From an uncultured bacterium (GTDB lineage Bacteria; Cyanobacteriota; Vampirovibrionia; Gastranaerophilales; Gastranaerophilaceae), in contig CASFNW010000013.1 of assembly GCA_949296245.1 (NCBI GenBank), forward strand, positions 1-64,000: 64,000 nt of DNA, in the 5' to 3' direction. The notes below the pieces were generated by a model. That model did not search any database and had not been told where the DNA came from. It saw only the letters and a list, made by a program, of their open reading frames with translations. The position numbers were made by a program, and so were the translations under genes. Of the stretch, positions 32,655 through 41,748 are shown piece after piece. Positions within the stretch are counted from its first letter, which is position 1. Every line of letters starts with the position of its first letter.

Positions 32655-33533
32655 ATGAACATTGCTCTATGTGCTAACGATGATTTTGCCCCGCATCTTG
32701 CAGCCACAATCGCGTCAATTTTAAAAAATTCGGCCAACAGCGAAGAATTCAGCTTTTTTATTTTAAACGATGATTTTAGCGAAAAAACAAAAAACAAAAT
32801 TCTTAACTTGAAAAAGCTCAAAGATTGCGAAATAACATTTATAGACTTCGATGCCTCATTATACAGAGATTTGCCGGCTACTGATATTTTTCCTGTACAG
32901 GTATATTTCAGGCTAAAAATCCCCTACCTGATAAATGAAGAAAAAGTGCTGTATCTGGACAGCGATGTTCTTGTCAGAGGTTCGCTCGCTGAAATTTATA
33001 ATACCAATATAGAAAACAGCTTTCTTGCTGCAGTCGAAGACTTTTCTTCTCTGTACGATTCATTTTCAATAAACAGGGCCAAAATCTGGAACATTAACAG
33101 ATACTTTAACTCCGGCGTTTTGCTTATGAACCTTAAATACATGAGAGAAATTGCACCTGAATTTGACTTTGAACAAAAGTGTCTGGAATTTATACGTAAT
33201 AATGCAAGAAAACTTGTATGTTTTGATCAGGATACACTAAATATGGTCTGTAAAGACAAAGTTCAATATATTGATAAAAAATACAATTTTCAACACCAGT
33301 GCAAAAACAGTGATGTAAAAAAAGATTATAAAAAGCAAAAAAGAGAAATAAAAATCATTCACTTTGTTACCTTTAAAAAGCCTTGGTATTTTTTAAAGTC
33401 GCCGGATTTTGTATTTGAATATTATAAATACTCTTTATTAACCGACTTCAGAGGCGAAATATTTAAAAACTTTTTATATTTTGTTTCATATATGAAAAAT
33501 AATCTAAAAAAGGTTAAATATGCCTTTTACTGA
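32655..33533 (+). CDS. GT8-family glycosyltransferase
   Basis: A 292-residue retaining glycosyltransferase. It opens MNIALCANDDFAPHLAATIA, typical of family 8. The metal-binding DxD is in VLYLDSDVLVRG, and the acceptor region has RYFNSGVLLMNLKYM and CFDQDTLNMV, both strong GT8 marks. Bacterial members build LPS or capsule cores using UDP-glucose or UDP-galactose. ATG 32655 starts two bases after the preceding stop; the longer frame from 32631 would overlap that gene and lacks conservation. Operonic with the genes on either side. Confidence 0.92.
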   Translation: MNIALCANDDFAPHLAATIASILKNSANSEEFSFFILNDDFSEKTKNKILNLKKLKDCEITFIDFDASLYRDLPATDIFPVQVYFRLKIPYLINEEKVLYLDSDVLVRGSLAEIYNTNIENSFLAAVEDFSSLYDSFSINRAKIWNINRYFNSGVLLMNLKYMREIAPEFDFEQKCLEFIRNNARKLVCFDQDTLNMVCKDKVQYIDKKYNFQHQCKNSDVKKDYKKQKREIKIIHFVTFKKPWYFLKSPDFVFEYYKYSLLTDFRGEIFKNFLYFVSYMKNNLKKVKYAFY

Positions 33534-33549
33534 TAGAGGGACGCAAATA

Positions 33550-34419
33550 ATGGAAACAAGAAAATATTGCGGCACATTAACTCCGCTTATGAAAAAATAC
33601 AGTAAATTTTCAGAAATGACAGAATCGGAAATGATGTTTTTAAGCGGTTTAATAAAAGAAAACCAATCGAAAAAGATTGTAGAAATAGGAGTGGCCTCAG
33701 GAACATCATCTCTTTTAATACTTGATACAATAAAAAATACGGAAGGCGCACATTTGTATTCAATAGATTACTCCGCCGAATACTATCGCGATGTATCTAA
33801 AAAATCAGGTTTTGTTGTCGATGATTTTCCTGAATTAAAACAAAAATGGACTCTTTACACAGGTGCAATGTCTTGCAGATTTCTGGAAAACATTGGTAAA
33901 GAAATTGATTTGTGTTTTATTGACACAATGCACTGTTCTCCTGGAGAATTTCTTGATTATTTACAGGTGCTTCCATTTATGAAAAAGGATGGAATCATAG
34001 TGTTACACGATATTGCCTTTCATACTTACGAAAACGAATTATGGAACACATGCTGCATATTGTTTTCGGCAATACACGGACAAAAAATTCTGCCGGAATA
34101 TACAGAACATAAATATGTGCCCAATATAGGCGCTGTAAAACTTTCTCCTGATGCTATGGAAGAAGCTTTTGATATATTTAACGCGTTAACTCTTGCGTGG
34201 GCTTATCCGCTGAAAGATAAAGATTTTTATGAATTAAAAAAGCATTATGAAAAATATTACCCCAGAGTATTAACAAATATTTTTGAAAAAGCGTACATAC
34301 TAAACTCACGTCTTATAGATAAAGACAAGCAAGTACAAAGTTTATATGCTTATTCCAAAAAACTTTACCTGACTCTAAAATATCTCAAATTACATTATTT
34401 CCGCTGGAATGCAGTATAA
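33550..34419 (+). CDS. SAM-dependent methyltransferase (Methyltransf_24 / CmcI-like)
   Basis: A 289-residue protein. Motif I is KIVEIGVASGTSSLLIL, followed by HLYSIDYSAEYY, then IDLCFIDTMHCSPGEFLDYL and GIIVLHDIAFHTY, the FIDxxH and HD pattern of the Methyltransf_24 group. The substrate is probably a sugar hydroxyl. ATG 33550 has GAGGGA 9 nt upstream; the longer frame from 33520 overlaps the GT8 gene. Its 3' end overlaps the convergent FkbM gene by 30 bp. The C-terminal 60 residues are basic and helical. Confidence 0.85.
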   Translation: METRKYCGTLTPLMKKYSKFSEMTESEMMFLSGLIKENQSKKIVEIGVASGTSSLLILDTIKNTEGAHLYSIDYSAEYYRDVSKKSGFVVDDFPELKQKWTLYTGAMSCRFLENIGKEIDLCFIDTMHCSPGEFLDYLQVLPFMKKDGIIVLHDIAFHTYENELWNTCCILFSAIHGQKILPEYTEHKYVPNIGAVKLSPDAMEEAFDIFNALTLAWAYPLKDKDFYELKKHYEKYYPRVLTNIFEKAYILNSRLIDKDKQVQSLYAYSKKLYLTLKYLKLHYFRWNAV

Positions 34420-35535
34420 AACTGTTTCTGCAGCATTCGGGCAATAGTGTCCTAATTTAAATACATAATTCTTTAAATTTTTATGCAGATACAAAGGTAT
34501 CTCAACGAAATCCTGCGGTGTGTGATATATAGAAATTGCCAGCTGAGGTCTGTCTTTTTGTATAGTTTTTATACCACCCTTGAGAGCGTTTTGTTCTGCA
34601 CCTTCAACGTCCATTTTTATATAATCAACCTTCATATCCGGATGTTGTTGGGCAAATTTATCAATAGATATAGTCTGAACTTTTACAATATTAATAGTAT
34701 CTTTAGTAGGAGCAGCCACCTTAACAAGCTTTGAACACGTTTCAAACTTGTGTTGTTGAAACTCAAGTGTTTCTTCCTTATCCCAGACAGCTTTTTTTAC
34801 ATTTTCAATTTTGTCCTTGTTTGCAATCACAAGTTCATCAAGAAAATCCTTCTTAAAGGTATCGTACATAGGTTCAAAAGCATATACCTTCTTGATATTA
34901 GGAAATTTGGCAAGAAATAAAAGGCTGTGTGTGCAATCATAAGCCCCTATATCAAGAACTGTCTTTATCTTTGATTTTTTTATAAATTCAAAATAATGTT
35001 TTTGCGGATATTCAAGAACATAATGTTTGTTTGTCTTTTTATGATATTCAGGCAGAGAAATCATATCATTGTGCGTACGGTAATCCAGAGCCATTTTGTA
35101 CAAATCTCTGTCCTTATCGCTGTCCAAAATATCAAACACCTGTTGAGCTTTTCTTACCAGTTCATCAGGCATGTTTGAAGGTTTTGTTTTAAAGCTTATA
35201 TCTAAAATTTTAGGAGTTATCTTAAGATACTTTTTTATACCGCATATCAAGAGAATAAACTTCATAGTGTCTGCAAAATAAATAGATGCTATTATTGCAA
35301 CATCTACATCCTTTGCAATCTCAGGCAAGCTTCCTGGTCTTATTACAGGTATTCCGTCAATATCTCCTGTTTCATAAGTATTTACAAAAGACAAAAGTTT
35401 TATGTCTTTTCTCTTTTCTTCAATAACATTTTTAAGGTATATTGCAGCTTCTGCACTACCATAAATAATTATTTTTGCATTTTTCGCAATTCGCGAAAGG
35501 AGCTTTTCTGTATCTTTATTTATTTCTATTGTCAT
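34390..35535 (-). CDS. FkbM-family methyltransferase with N-terminal Rossmann-like domain
   Basis: A 381-residue two-domain protein. Residues 1-130 form a nucleotide-binding-like domain (AKIIIYGSAEAAIYLKNV, IPVIRPGSLPEIAKDVDVAI) similar to the stand-alone protein at 32251. Residues 190-375 form the FkbM methyltransferase: TVLDIGAYDCTHSL, VYAFEPMYDTFKKDF, KVQTISIDKFA, VDYIKMDVEGAEQNALKG and RPQLAISIYH. FkbM domains O-methylate sugars in capsule, LPS or flagellar glycans. AGAGGA precedes the ATG. It is downstream of GT2 on the minus strand, 11 bp apart, forming an operon convergent with the GT8 operon. Confidence 0.9.
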   Translation of the reverse strand: MTIEINKDTEKLLSRIAKNAKIIIYGSAEAAIYLKNVIEEKRKDIKLLSFVNTYETGDIDGIPVIRPGSLPEIAKDVDVAIIASIYFADTMKFILLICGIKKYLKITPKILDISFKTKPSNMPDELVRKAQQVFDILDSDKDRDLYKMALDYRTHNDMISLPEYHKKTNKHYVLEYPQKHYFEFIKKSKIKTVLDIGAYDCTHSLLFLAKFPNIKKVYAFEPMYDTFKKDFLDELVIANKDKIENVKKAVWDKEETLEFQQHKFETCSKLVKVAAPTKDTINIVKVQTISIDKFAQQHPDMKVDYIKMDVEGAEQNALKGGIKTIQKDRPQLAISIYHTPQDFVEIPLYLHKNLKNYVFKLGHYCPNAAETVLYCIPAEIM

Positions 35536-35546
35536 ATATTTTCCTC

Positions 35547-36452
35547 TTAAATAATCATATCCGAATACAGTTTTAAAAGTCTTTTTTTATACAAATCTTT
35601 AACATTAGAATCATTTAACTTTTTATACCAGTACAAAAGCGTATTTTTTTTATGATTGAAAAAATACTCTTCAAACATGTCAAAGACCATATTTTTTTTC
35701 AAAACTTCTTCCATTTTATTAAACACTTCAAAAAGGTCAAGTTTGGAATTATCATTTGTTCCGTAAGTAAGAGAGTTCTCAGAACCAAAGCGATAATAAG
35801 GCAATGGCTCATTTACAAGTGAAATACGTCCGGCTTTAAGCAAAAGTTCAAGAGAAAAAATATTGTCTTCAAAACTCAACCCCTCAGCAAATTTTATATT
35901 GTTTTTTTTCAAAAAATCAGTTTTAATGAGTTTATTCCACGGCACAACACAAATTCTAAATAAAAAATTTCTGCATTGTACATAAGAAAAAACTCCATTA
36001 AAAAACACATCCGCATCTTTTTGCTCCTCAAAAATTTTAAGACCAAAATACGGATCATTTGGAGTAATAGCCCCTGTTTTCTCATTTAATATATGCACGC
36101 TGCACATAACAACATCTGAACAGTTTTGTTTTGCAGCGGTATATAATTTTTCAAACATTGTTCTATCTGCGTAATCATCGGAATCTAAAAAGCCGATATA
36201 CTCACCATGTGAGTATTTTATGCCAAGATTACGTGCAGCGGATTGGCCTTTGTTATCCTGATTAAAAACTTTTATTCTATTGTCTTGATTCTTATACCTG
36301 TTTAAAATACTCAAAGATTCGTCTGTTGAACCGTCATTAACACAAATAATTTCAATATTTTGCAATGTTTGATTAATCAGACTGTCCAAACATTGTTCCA
36401 AATATCGTGCCGAATTATATACGGGAATAATAACTGACACCTTAATATTCAA
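35547..36452 (-). CDS. GT2-family glycosyltransferase
   Basis: A 301-residue GT-A fold enzyme. The N-terminus VSVIIPVYNSARYLEQCL and ICVNDGSTDESLSIL bind the nucleotide sugar, and GFLDSDDYAD is the DxD region. The acceptor part holds VPWNKLIKTDFLKK and FEDNIFSLELL, usual in capsule and LPS glycosyltransferases of this family. The start is TTG 36452 with AAGGGG 9 nt upstream; a GTG lies four codons later. First gene of the minus-strand pair with the FkbM protein. Confidence 0.91.
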   Translation of the reverse strand: MNIKVSVIIPVYNSARYLEQCLDSLINQTLQNIEIICVNDGSTDESLSILNRYKNQDNRIKVFNQDNKGQSAARNLGIKYSHGEYIGFLDSDDYADRTMFEKLYTAAKQNCSDVVMCSVHILNEKTGAITPNDPYFGLKIFEEQKDADVFFNGVFSYVQCRNFLFRICVVPWNKLIKTDFLKKNNIKFAEGLSFEDNIFSLELLLKAGRISLVNEPLPYYRFGSENSLTYGTNDNSKLDLFEVFNKMEEVLKKNMVFDMFEEYFFNHKKNTLLYWYKKLNDSNVKDLYKKRLLKLYSDMII

Positions 36453-36515
36453 AAGAAAGCCCCTTATTTACAAATTTTATACTTATTAATAATATCACAA
36501 AGTATCTTTATAAAT

Positions 36516-36531
36516 AGTGATAAAAATCACT
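36516..36531. promoter_or_regulatory. Rex/Crp-like palindrome upstream of adhE
   Basis: AGTGATAAAAATCACT has arms AGTGA and TCACT separated by six bases, the spacing of both Rex (GTGA-N6-TCAC) and Crp-type sites. Rex control of adhE by the NADH/NAD+ ratio is well known in other fermenters. A weak promoter (TTGCAA 36541, TATAAA 36562) follows. The T-rich right flank means a terminator hairpin is the alternative reading. Confidence 0.45.
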
Positions 36532-36590
36532 TTTTTATTTTTGCAAATTTTATATATTTTGTATAAAGATTTTATAAAGATAACCCTATT

Positions 36591-36683
36591 ATGACCGCAC
36601 TTTTAAGTTATATCATTTTATTAATAATTGTAAAAATAACACTTGCAATTTTCTTTTTTGTAGGTTATATTAATAGTGAATAA
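36591..36683 (+). CDS. Possible 30-residue single-helix membrane peptide
   Basis: A small open frame beginning ATGACCGCACTT and ending TAA at 36681-36683 encodes one hydrophobic helix (LLSYIILLIIVKITLAIFFF, then VGYINSE). It lies between the adhE promoter candidate and the adhE ribosome site, ending 25 bp before the adhE ATG. It has the length and polarity of a small membrane protein, but AT-rich DNA throws up hydrophobic codons by chance and there is no good ribosome site. Low confidence. Confidence 0.28.
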   Translation: MTALLSYIILLIIVKITLAIFFFVGYINSE

Positions 36684-36708
36684 TTTCACGATAAAGGAGA
36701 CTTACACT

Positions 36709-39351
36709 ATGGCAACTAAAAAGCAGGCCGAAACTGAAAAGTTGGAAAAGGCTTTTAACAAGTCTAATGAGGTAAAAACTCATGACGATTTGAAATTAAT
36801 CATTGAAAGAGCTAAAAAAGCTCAAAAGATTTATGCTACTTTTTCTCAGGAACAGGTAGATAAAATCTTTAAAGCGGCAGCAACTGCAGCAGACAAAATG
36901 AGAATTCCGCTGGCAAGAATGGCTGTTGAAGAAACAGGCATGGGTGTTATGGAAGATAAAATTATCAAAAACCACTTTGCCGCTGAATATATTTACAACA
37001 AATACAAAAATATGAAAACAGCCGGTGTTATCGAAGAAGATAAAGCAAACGGCATCAAAAAGGTAGCAGAACCTATCGGTGTTATTGCAGGTGTTATTCC
37101 TACTACTAACCCGACTTCTACTGCTATTTTCAAATCATTAATAGCATTAAAAACACGTAACGCTCTTGTATTTTCTCCGCACCCGAGAGCTAAAAAATGT
37201 ACAATCGAAGCTGCAAAAGTTGTTCTGGAAGCCGCTGTTAAAGCCGGTGCTCCGGACGGACTTATTGCATGGATTGATGAGCCGTCAGTTGAACTTTCAG
37301 CTGCATTGATGCACCACGAAGATATCGATATGATTCTTGCAACAGGCGGCCCCGGAATGGTTAAAGCTGCTTATTCATCAGGTAAACCGGCACTCGGCGT
37401 TGGCCCCGGTAACACACCTGCTGTTATTGATGAAACAGCTGATATTAAAATGGCGGTTTCTTCAATCCTTATGTCAAAAACATTCGACAACGGTATGATT
37501 TGTGCTTCAGAACAATCAGTTGTCGTTGTTAAAGACGTATATGAAGAAGTTAAAAAAGAATTCCTTTTAAGAGGTGCTTATATTCTTAACAACAAAGAAA
37601 GAGAAAAAGTAGGTGCTCTTGTTATCCAAAACGGCAGAGTTAATCCTGCTATCGTTGGTCAGCCTGCTGCAAAAATTGCAGAAATGGCAGGTATTGAAGT
37701 TGAACCTGATACAAAAGTTCTTATAGGTGAAGTAACAGATATTTGTGAAGAAGAACCTTTTGCTCACGAAAAACTTTCACCTGTATTGGCTATGTATAAA
37801 GCAAAAGATTTTGATGATGCTGTACAAAAAGCATATGATCTGGTAGACTTTGGTGGTGCAGGTCATACATCTGTTCTTTATACAGACGAAAGATTCCCTG
37901 AAAGAATCGAAGCATTCGGCTTGAAACTTCATACAAGCAGAATCTTGATTAACTCACCTTCTTCACAGGGCGGTATCGGTGACTTGTACAACTTCAGACT
38001 CAATCCGTCATTGACACTGGGCTGCGGCTCATGGGGCGGTAACGCAGTAAGCGACAACGTAGGACCACAACACTTATTGAACATAAAAACAGTTGCTGAA
38101 AGGAGAGAGAACATGCTTTGGTACAAAGTTCCTGCGAAAATTTACTTCAAAAGAGGGGCTTTGGATCTGGCTCTCAGAGAATTGCAAGGCAAAAAACGTG
38201 CATTCATCGTTACTGACAGATTCCTGTTCAACTCCGGCATGGCAAATGCAATTACAAACACACTGGATGACATCGGTGTAGATTATCAAATCTTCTTTGA
38301 TGTTAAACCGGATCCGACATTGTCTACAATCAACGATGCAATGATGATGGTTAAAGCATATGAACCTGATGTATTCATCGCACTTGGCGGCGGTTCTTCA
38401 ATGGACGCAGCTAAAATCTTGTGGTTGATGTATGAACAGCCTGATACTGTATTTGAAGATATCGCTATGAGATTTATGGATATCAGAAAGAGAATCTGCA
38501 TGATTCCTGAACTCGGTAAGAAAGCAGAAATGGTTTGTGTACCGACAACATCAGGTACAGGTTCTGAGGTTACTCCGTTTGCAATCATTACAGATGATGA
38601 AACAGGTGTTAAATATGCAATCGCTGATTACGCATTGACTCCGAATGTAGCTATTGTTGATCCGAACCTTGTTGATACAATGCCGAAAGGCTTGACTGCA
38701 GTTTCCGGTTACGATGCTATTACGCACGCAATTGAAGCTTATGTATCTGCTATGGCAACAAACTTCACAAATTCTAACTCTTTAGAAGCTTTGAAATTGT
38801 TGTTCAGATATTTGAAACGTTCTTACGACAACGGTGCAAAAGATCCGATTGCAAGAGAAAAAGTTCACTATGCTTCAACAATTGCAGGTATGGCTTTTGC
38901 TAACGCATTCCTTGGTGTATGCCACTCTATGGCACACAAACTGGGTGCAATGTTCCACGTACCGCACGGTATGGCAAATGCTCTGTTGATTAATCAGGTT
39001 ATTAAATTCAACGCAACTGATAAACCGGTTAAACAAACAGCATTCCCGCAATACAAATTCCCGTGTGCTAAAGCAAAATACGGCCAGATTGCTGATGAAT
39101 TAGGCCTTGGCGGTAAAAACGATGATGAAAAAGTTGAATTACTGCAGCAGGCATTGATTCAGATGAAAAAAGATCTCGGCTTGCCGATGTCTATCAAAGA
39201 ATTCGGTATTGATGAAAAAGAATTCCTTGAAAAACTTGATCACATGGTTGAGCTTGCATTTGACGACCAGTGCACAGGTGCAAACCCGAGATATCCGTTG
39301 TTTGAAGAAATCAAACAAATGTATCTCGATGCATACTACGGAAGAATATAA
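36709..39351 (+). CDS. adhE: Bifunctional acetaldehyde-CoA/alcohol dehydrogenase AdhE
   Basis: An 880-residue fermentation enzyme that reduces acetyl-CoA to acetaldehyde and then ethanol with two NADH. Residues 1-440 are the aldehyde dehydrogenase domain, with catalytic Cys in DNGMICASEQS and IPTTNPTSTAIFKS. The linker leads to an iron-type alcohol dehydrogenase: ALGGGSSMDAAK binds NAD, and VCHSMAHKLGAMFHVPHGMA carries iron-binding His residues. Length is normal for the family, and such proteins form spirosome filaments. ATG 36709 is preceded by AAAGGAG; the longer frame starts at a GTG without a site. A Rex/Crp-like palindrome stands 180 bp upstream and a terminator follows. Confidence 0.97.
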   Translation: MATKKQAETEKLEKAFNKSNEVKTHDDLKLIIERAKKAQKIYATFSQEQVDKIFKAAATAADKMRIPLARMAVEETGMGVMEDKIIKNHFAAEYIYNKYKNMKTAGVIEEDKANGIKKVAEPIGVIAGVIPTTNPTSTAIFKSLIALKTRNALVFSPHPRAKKCTIEAAKVVLEAAVKAGAPDGLIAWIDEPSVELSAALMHHEDIDMILATGGPGMVKAAYSSGKPALGVGPGNTPAVIDETADIKMAVSSILMSKTFDNGMICASEQSVVVVKDVYEEVKKEFLLRGAYILNNKEREKVGALVIQNGRVNPAIVGQPAAKIAEMAGIEVEPDTKVLIGEVTDICEEEPFAHEKLSPVLAMYKAKDFDDAVQKAYDLVDFGGAGHTSVLYTDERFPERIEAFGLKLHTSRILINSPSSQGGIGDLYNFRLNPSLTLGCGSWGGNAVSDNVGPQHLLNIKTVAERRENMLWYKVPAKIYFKRGALDLALRELQGKKRAFIVTDRFLFNSGMANAITNTLDDIGVDYQIFFDVKPDPTLSTINDAMMMVKAYEPDVFIALGGGSSMDAAKILWLMYEQPDTVFEDIAMRFMDIRKRICMIPELGKKAEMVCVPTTSGTGSEVTPFAIITDDETGVKYAIADYALTPNVAIVDPNLVDTMPKGLTAVSGYDAITHAIEAYVSAMATNFTNSNSLEALKLLFRYLKRSYDNGAKDPIAREKVHYASTIAGMAFANAFLGVCHSMAHKLGAMFHVPHGMANALLINQVIKFNATDKPVKQTAFPQYKFPCAKAKYGQIADELGLGGKNDDEKVELLQQALIQMKKDLGLPMSIKEFGIDEKEFLEKLDHMVELAFDDQCTGANPRYPLFEEIKQMYLDAYYGRI

Positions 39352-39372
39352 TCTTCTTAAGATTATAAATAT

Positions 39373-39412
39373 AAAAAACAGCATCCGCTGAAATATGCAG
39401 GTGCTGTTTTTT
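39373..39412 (+). terminator. Intrinsic terminator of adhE
   Basis: CAGCATCCGC and GCAGGTGCTG form a 10-bp stem with one mismatch and one G-T pair, closed by flanking A-T pairs and followed by TTTTTT. It lies about 25 bp after the adhE stop. Confidence 0.85.
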
Positions 39413-39546
39413 ATATTCTTTCAGGTAACATAATTTCATTGCATTAGGACAATAGGATAATATACATTAGGATTATTGTCAGATTTGAACTATAATAATA
39501 ATATAAATTGCCATACAATTAATTGTTACCTATGAAAGGCATGAAA

Positions 39547-41748
39547 ATGGAAAAGAGAGTTTTAGCGGCATTTTTTTTGCTTATGACAGCAAATCTCTGT
39601 GTAAACGCAGAGGATAATATTATGCCTGTAAGCAATCAAGTGTATTCTCAAAGCGGGTATTCAGAACAGGGTTCACAATATTATAATAACGGCGTCAGCT
39701 TTTTAAAGTCCGCCCAGTATACAAATGCTATTACAGAATTTCGAAAAGCTTTGAGAGAAAATCCTGATGACAAATCATCCCGAATTCAGCTTGTAAACTC
39801 ATATATCTCAAGAGCCCAGTATTTTAATAATAAGTCTGCTGACTATAATAAAGCTGCAAATGATTTGCGTTCAGCTATATTTTATATGAAGTATTATAAT
39901 AATCAGCCGGTTGATGCGCAGTATCTTGCAGATTTGAATACAATGGAAGACAATCTGGAAAACATACTGTATGCAATGAATGCTGATCAAACACCTAAAG
40001 GCAGATATACGATGGGTCGTTCTTTAAGGGCACAGGGCGAATTTGCCGCAGCTGCAACAGAGTTTCAAAAATCACAAAACGATGTAAATTACAGAAAATC
40101 GTCTCTTGCAAACCTTGGAGAAATATATTACATCCTGAATTTGAATGAGCAGGCTGTTTCATACCTTGATCAGGCTCTTGTTCTTGACCCTAAAAACGCA
40201 AATTTGCATCTTAAACTGGCTGAAGCTTACGAAAGATTAGGAAAAGTCGATTTAGCAGCAGAACAATACAATCTTTCACTGTCAAAAAACGGCGATAATC
40301 AGGAAATTTTGATGTCTCTTGAAAACATCTGGAAACAAAAAATTGCGGAAAATCCTGATAATGCGGAAGCTTATGCAAATTTAGGAGCGGTTTACCAAAG
40401 ACAAAATAATTTTACAGCAGCTTTGCAGCAATATGAAAAAGCTGAATCTTTGAACCCGTCTAATGTAAATACCCGTTTAAATCTCGGTACTTTATATCAG
40501 GCGCAAAAAGAATATGATACAGCAATAGCTGCCTATGACACTATTCTTGATGTCAATCCGAATTTTAAACTTGCATACTTATATAAAGCACAGTGCTATA
40601 GAGCACTAGGCAATAAAGATGCAGCAATTCAAAATTACAAGCTTGCGCTGAATCTTGATCCAACTAATCAAGATATAAAAGACGAGCTCTTTAGTGTGTA
40701 TGAGTCGGATATGACTCCTGAAGAGAAGTTGGCTTATATAAATGCACAGCTTCAAAAAGAGCCGAATAATCCGGCACTTGTATATAAATACGCCTTTGAA
40801 CTTCATACTGCAAACAGAATTGCGGAGGCAATACCTTATTACAATCAGGCCATAAAATTAAATGCAAAAAATGAAGATGCTTACATAAATCTTGCTCAGG
40901 CATACAAACAGCAGCAAAAATATGATAAAGCAAGGGAGATTTTAACAAATGCAAAGGCAATGTTTCCGGAAAATACAACTATAAAAAAACAGCTGGCATC
41001 AATCGATACAGAAACTGCTTCTCTATTGTATAATGATGCATCTGAATTATTCAGACAAAAAAAATATATGGATGCTATTGCCGTGTACAATAAAATTTCT
41101 CCGGCTACAGCAGAATCTCTGCTTGGAATAGGTGCCTGCTATCAGGCAATGAATAATAATAAACAGGCTGCAGTGTATTATGTAAAATCACTTGCGCTGG
41201 ATGCAAAAAATGCTGAGACTGCATATTACGCCGGTCTTGCATATGCAAATGCTCAGGACTTTAGCAATGCAAAAACTTATGCGAAAAAAGCAATTGAATT
41301 AGATGCAAACAATAAAAATGCTAAGGAGCTTTTGACTTATGTAATAGAGCAGGAAAATACAGTAAAAATGGATAAAGCAATAGAACTGTTTGAAAAACAG
41401 CAGTATCAGCAGGCGCTTTCTGTTTTGAATAATGTAATTGCACAGGATTCTAAAGATTCTAATGCATATTATTACAGAGCAATGGTATATGACGCACAAA
41501 AGAAGTACCAGCTTGCAATTAATGACTACAAAAAGGCACTACAGTATAATCCACAGATGATAATTGCAAATTATTCAATAGCTGTAGATTATGATTATCT
41601 TGCTCAATACACAAATGCTTTGATGTATCATAAAAAATATCTGGCGGCAGCACAAAAAGCCGGAGAGACAAACGATTATACCAGATATTCAGCAAAGAGA
41701 GTGCAGGATTTAAAAGCCTATGAACCAAAACCTTCAGCAAAAAAATAA
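39547..41748 (+). CDS. Exported protein with about 15 TPR repeats
   Basis: A 733-residue protein with a signal peptide (MEKRVLAAFFLLMTANLCVN, cleavage near A22). Nearly the whole mature chain consists of tetratricopeptide repeats, for example NPDNAEAYANLGAVYQRQNN and DPKNANLHLKLAEAYERLGK. It is likely a periplasmic or outer-surface scaffold for protein complexes. Four Met codons compete for the start; 39547 has GAAAGG 8 nt upstream and gives the cleanest signal peptide. The C-terminal 29 bp overlap dusB in another frame. The short TPR lipoprotein at 62868 is a smaller example of the same fold. Confidence 0.88.
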   Translation: MEKRVLAAFFLLMTANLCVNAEDNIMPVSNQVYSQSGYSEQGSQYYNNGVSFLKSAQYTNAITEFRKALRENPDDKSSRIQLVNSYISRAQYFNNKSADYNKAANDLRSAIFYMKYYNNQPVDAQYLADLNTMEDNLENILYAMNADQTPKGRYTMGRSLRAQGEFAAAATEFQKSQNDVNYRKSSLANLGEIYYILNLNEQAVSYLDQALVLDPKNANLHLKLAEAYERLGKVDLAAEQYNLSLSKNGDNQEILMSLENIWKQKIAENPDNAEAYANLGAVYQRQNNFTAALQQYEKAESLNPSNVNTRLNLGTLYQAQKEYDTAIAAYDTILDVNPNFKLAYLYKAQCYRALGNKDAAIQNYKLALNLDPTNQDIKDELFSVYESDMTPEEKLAYINAQLQKEPNNPALVYKYAFELHTANRIAEAIPYYNQAIKLNAKNEDAYINLAQAYKQQQKYDKAREILTNAKAMFPENTTIKKQLASIDTETASLLYNDASELFRQKKYMDAIAVYNKISPATAESLLGIGACYQAMNNNKQAAVYYVKSLALDAKNAETAYYAGLAYANAQDFSNAKTYAKKAIELDANNKNAKELLTYVIEQENTVKMDKAIELFEKQQYQQALSVLNNVIAQDSKDSNAYYYRAMVYDAQKKYQLAINDYKKALQYNPQMIIANYSIAVDYDYLAQYTNALMYHKKYLAAAQKAGETNDYTRYSAKRVQDLKAYEPKPSAKK

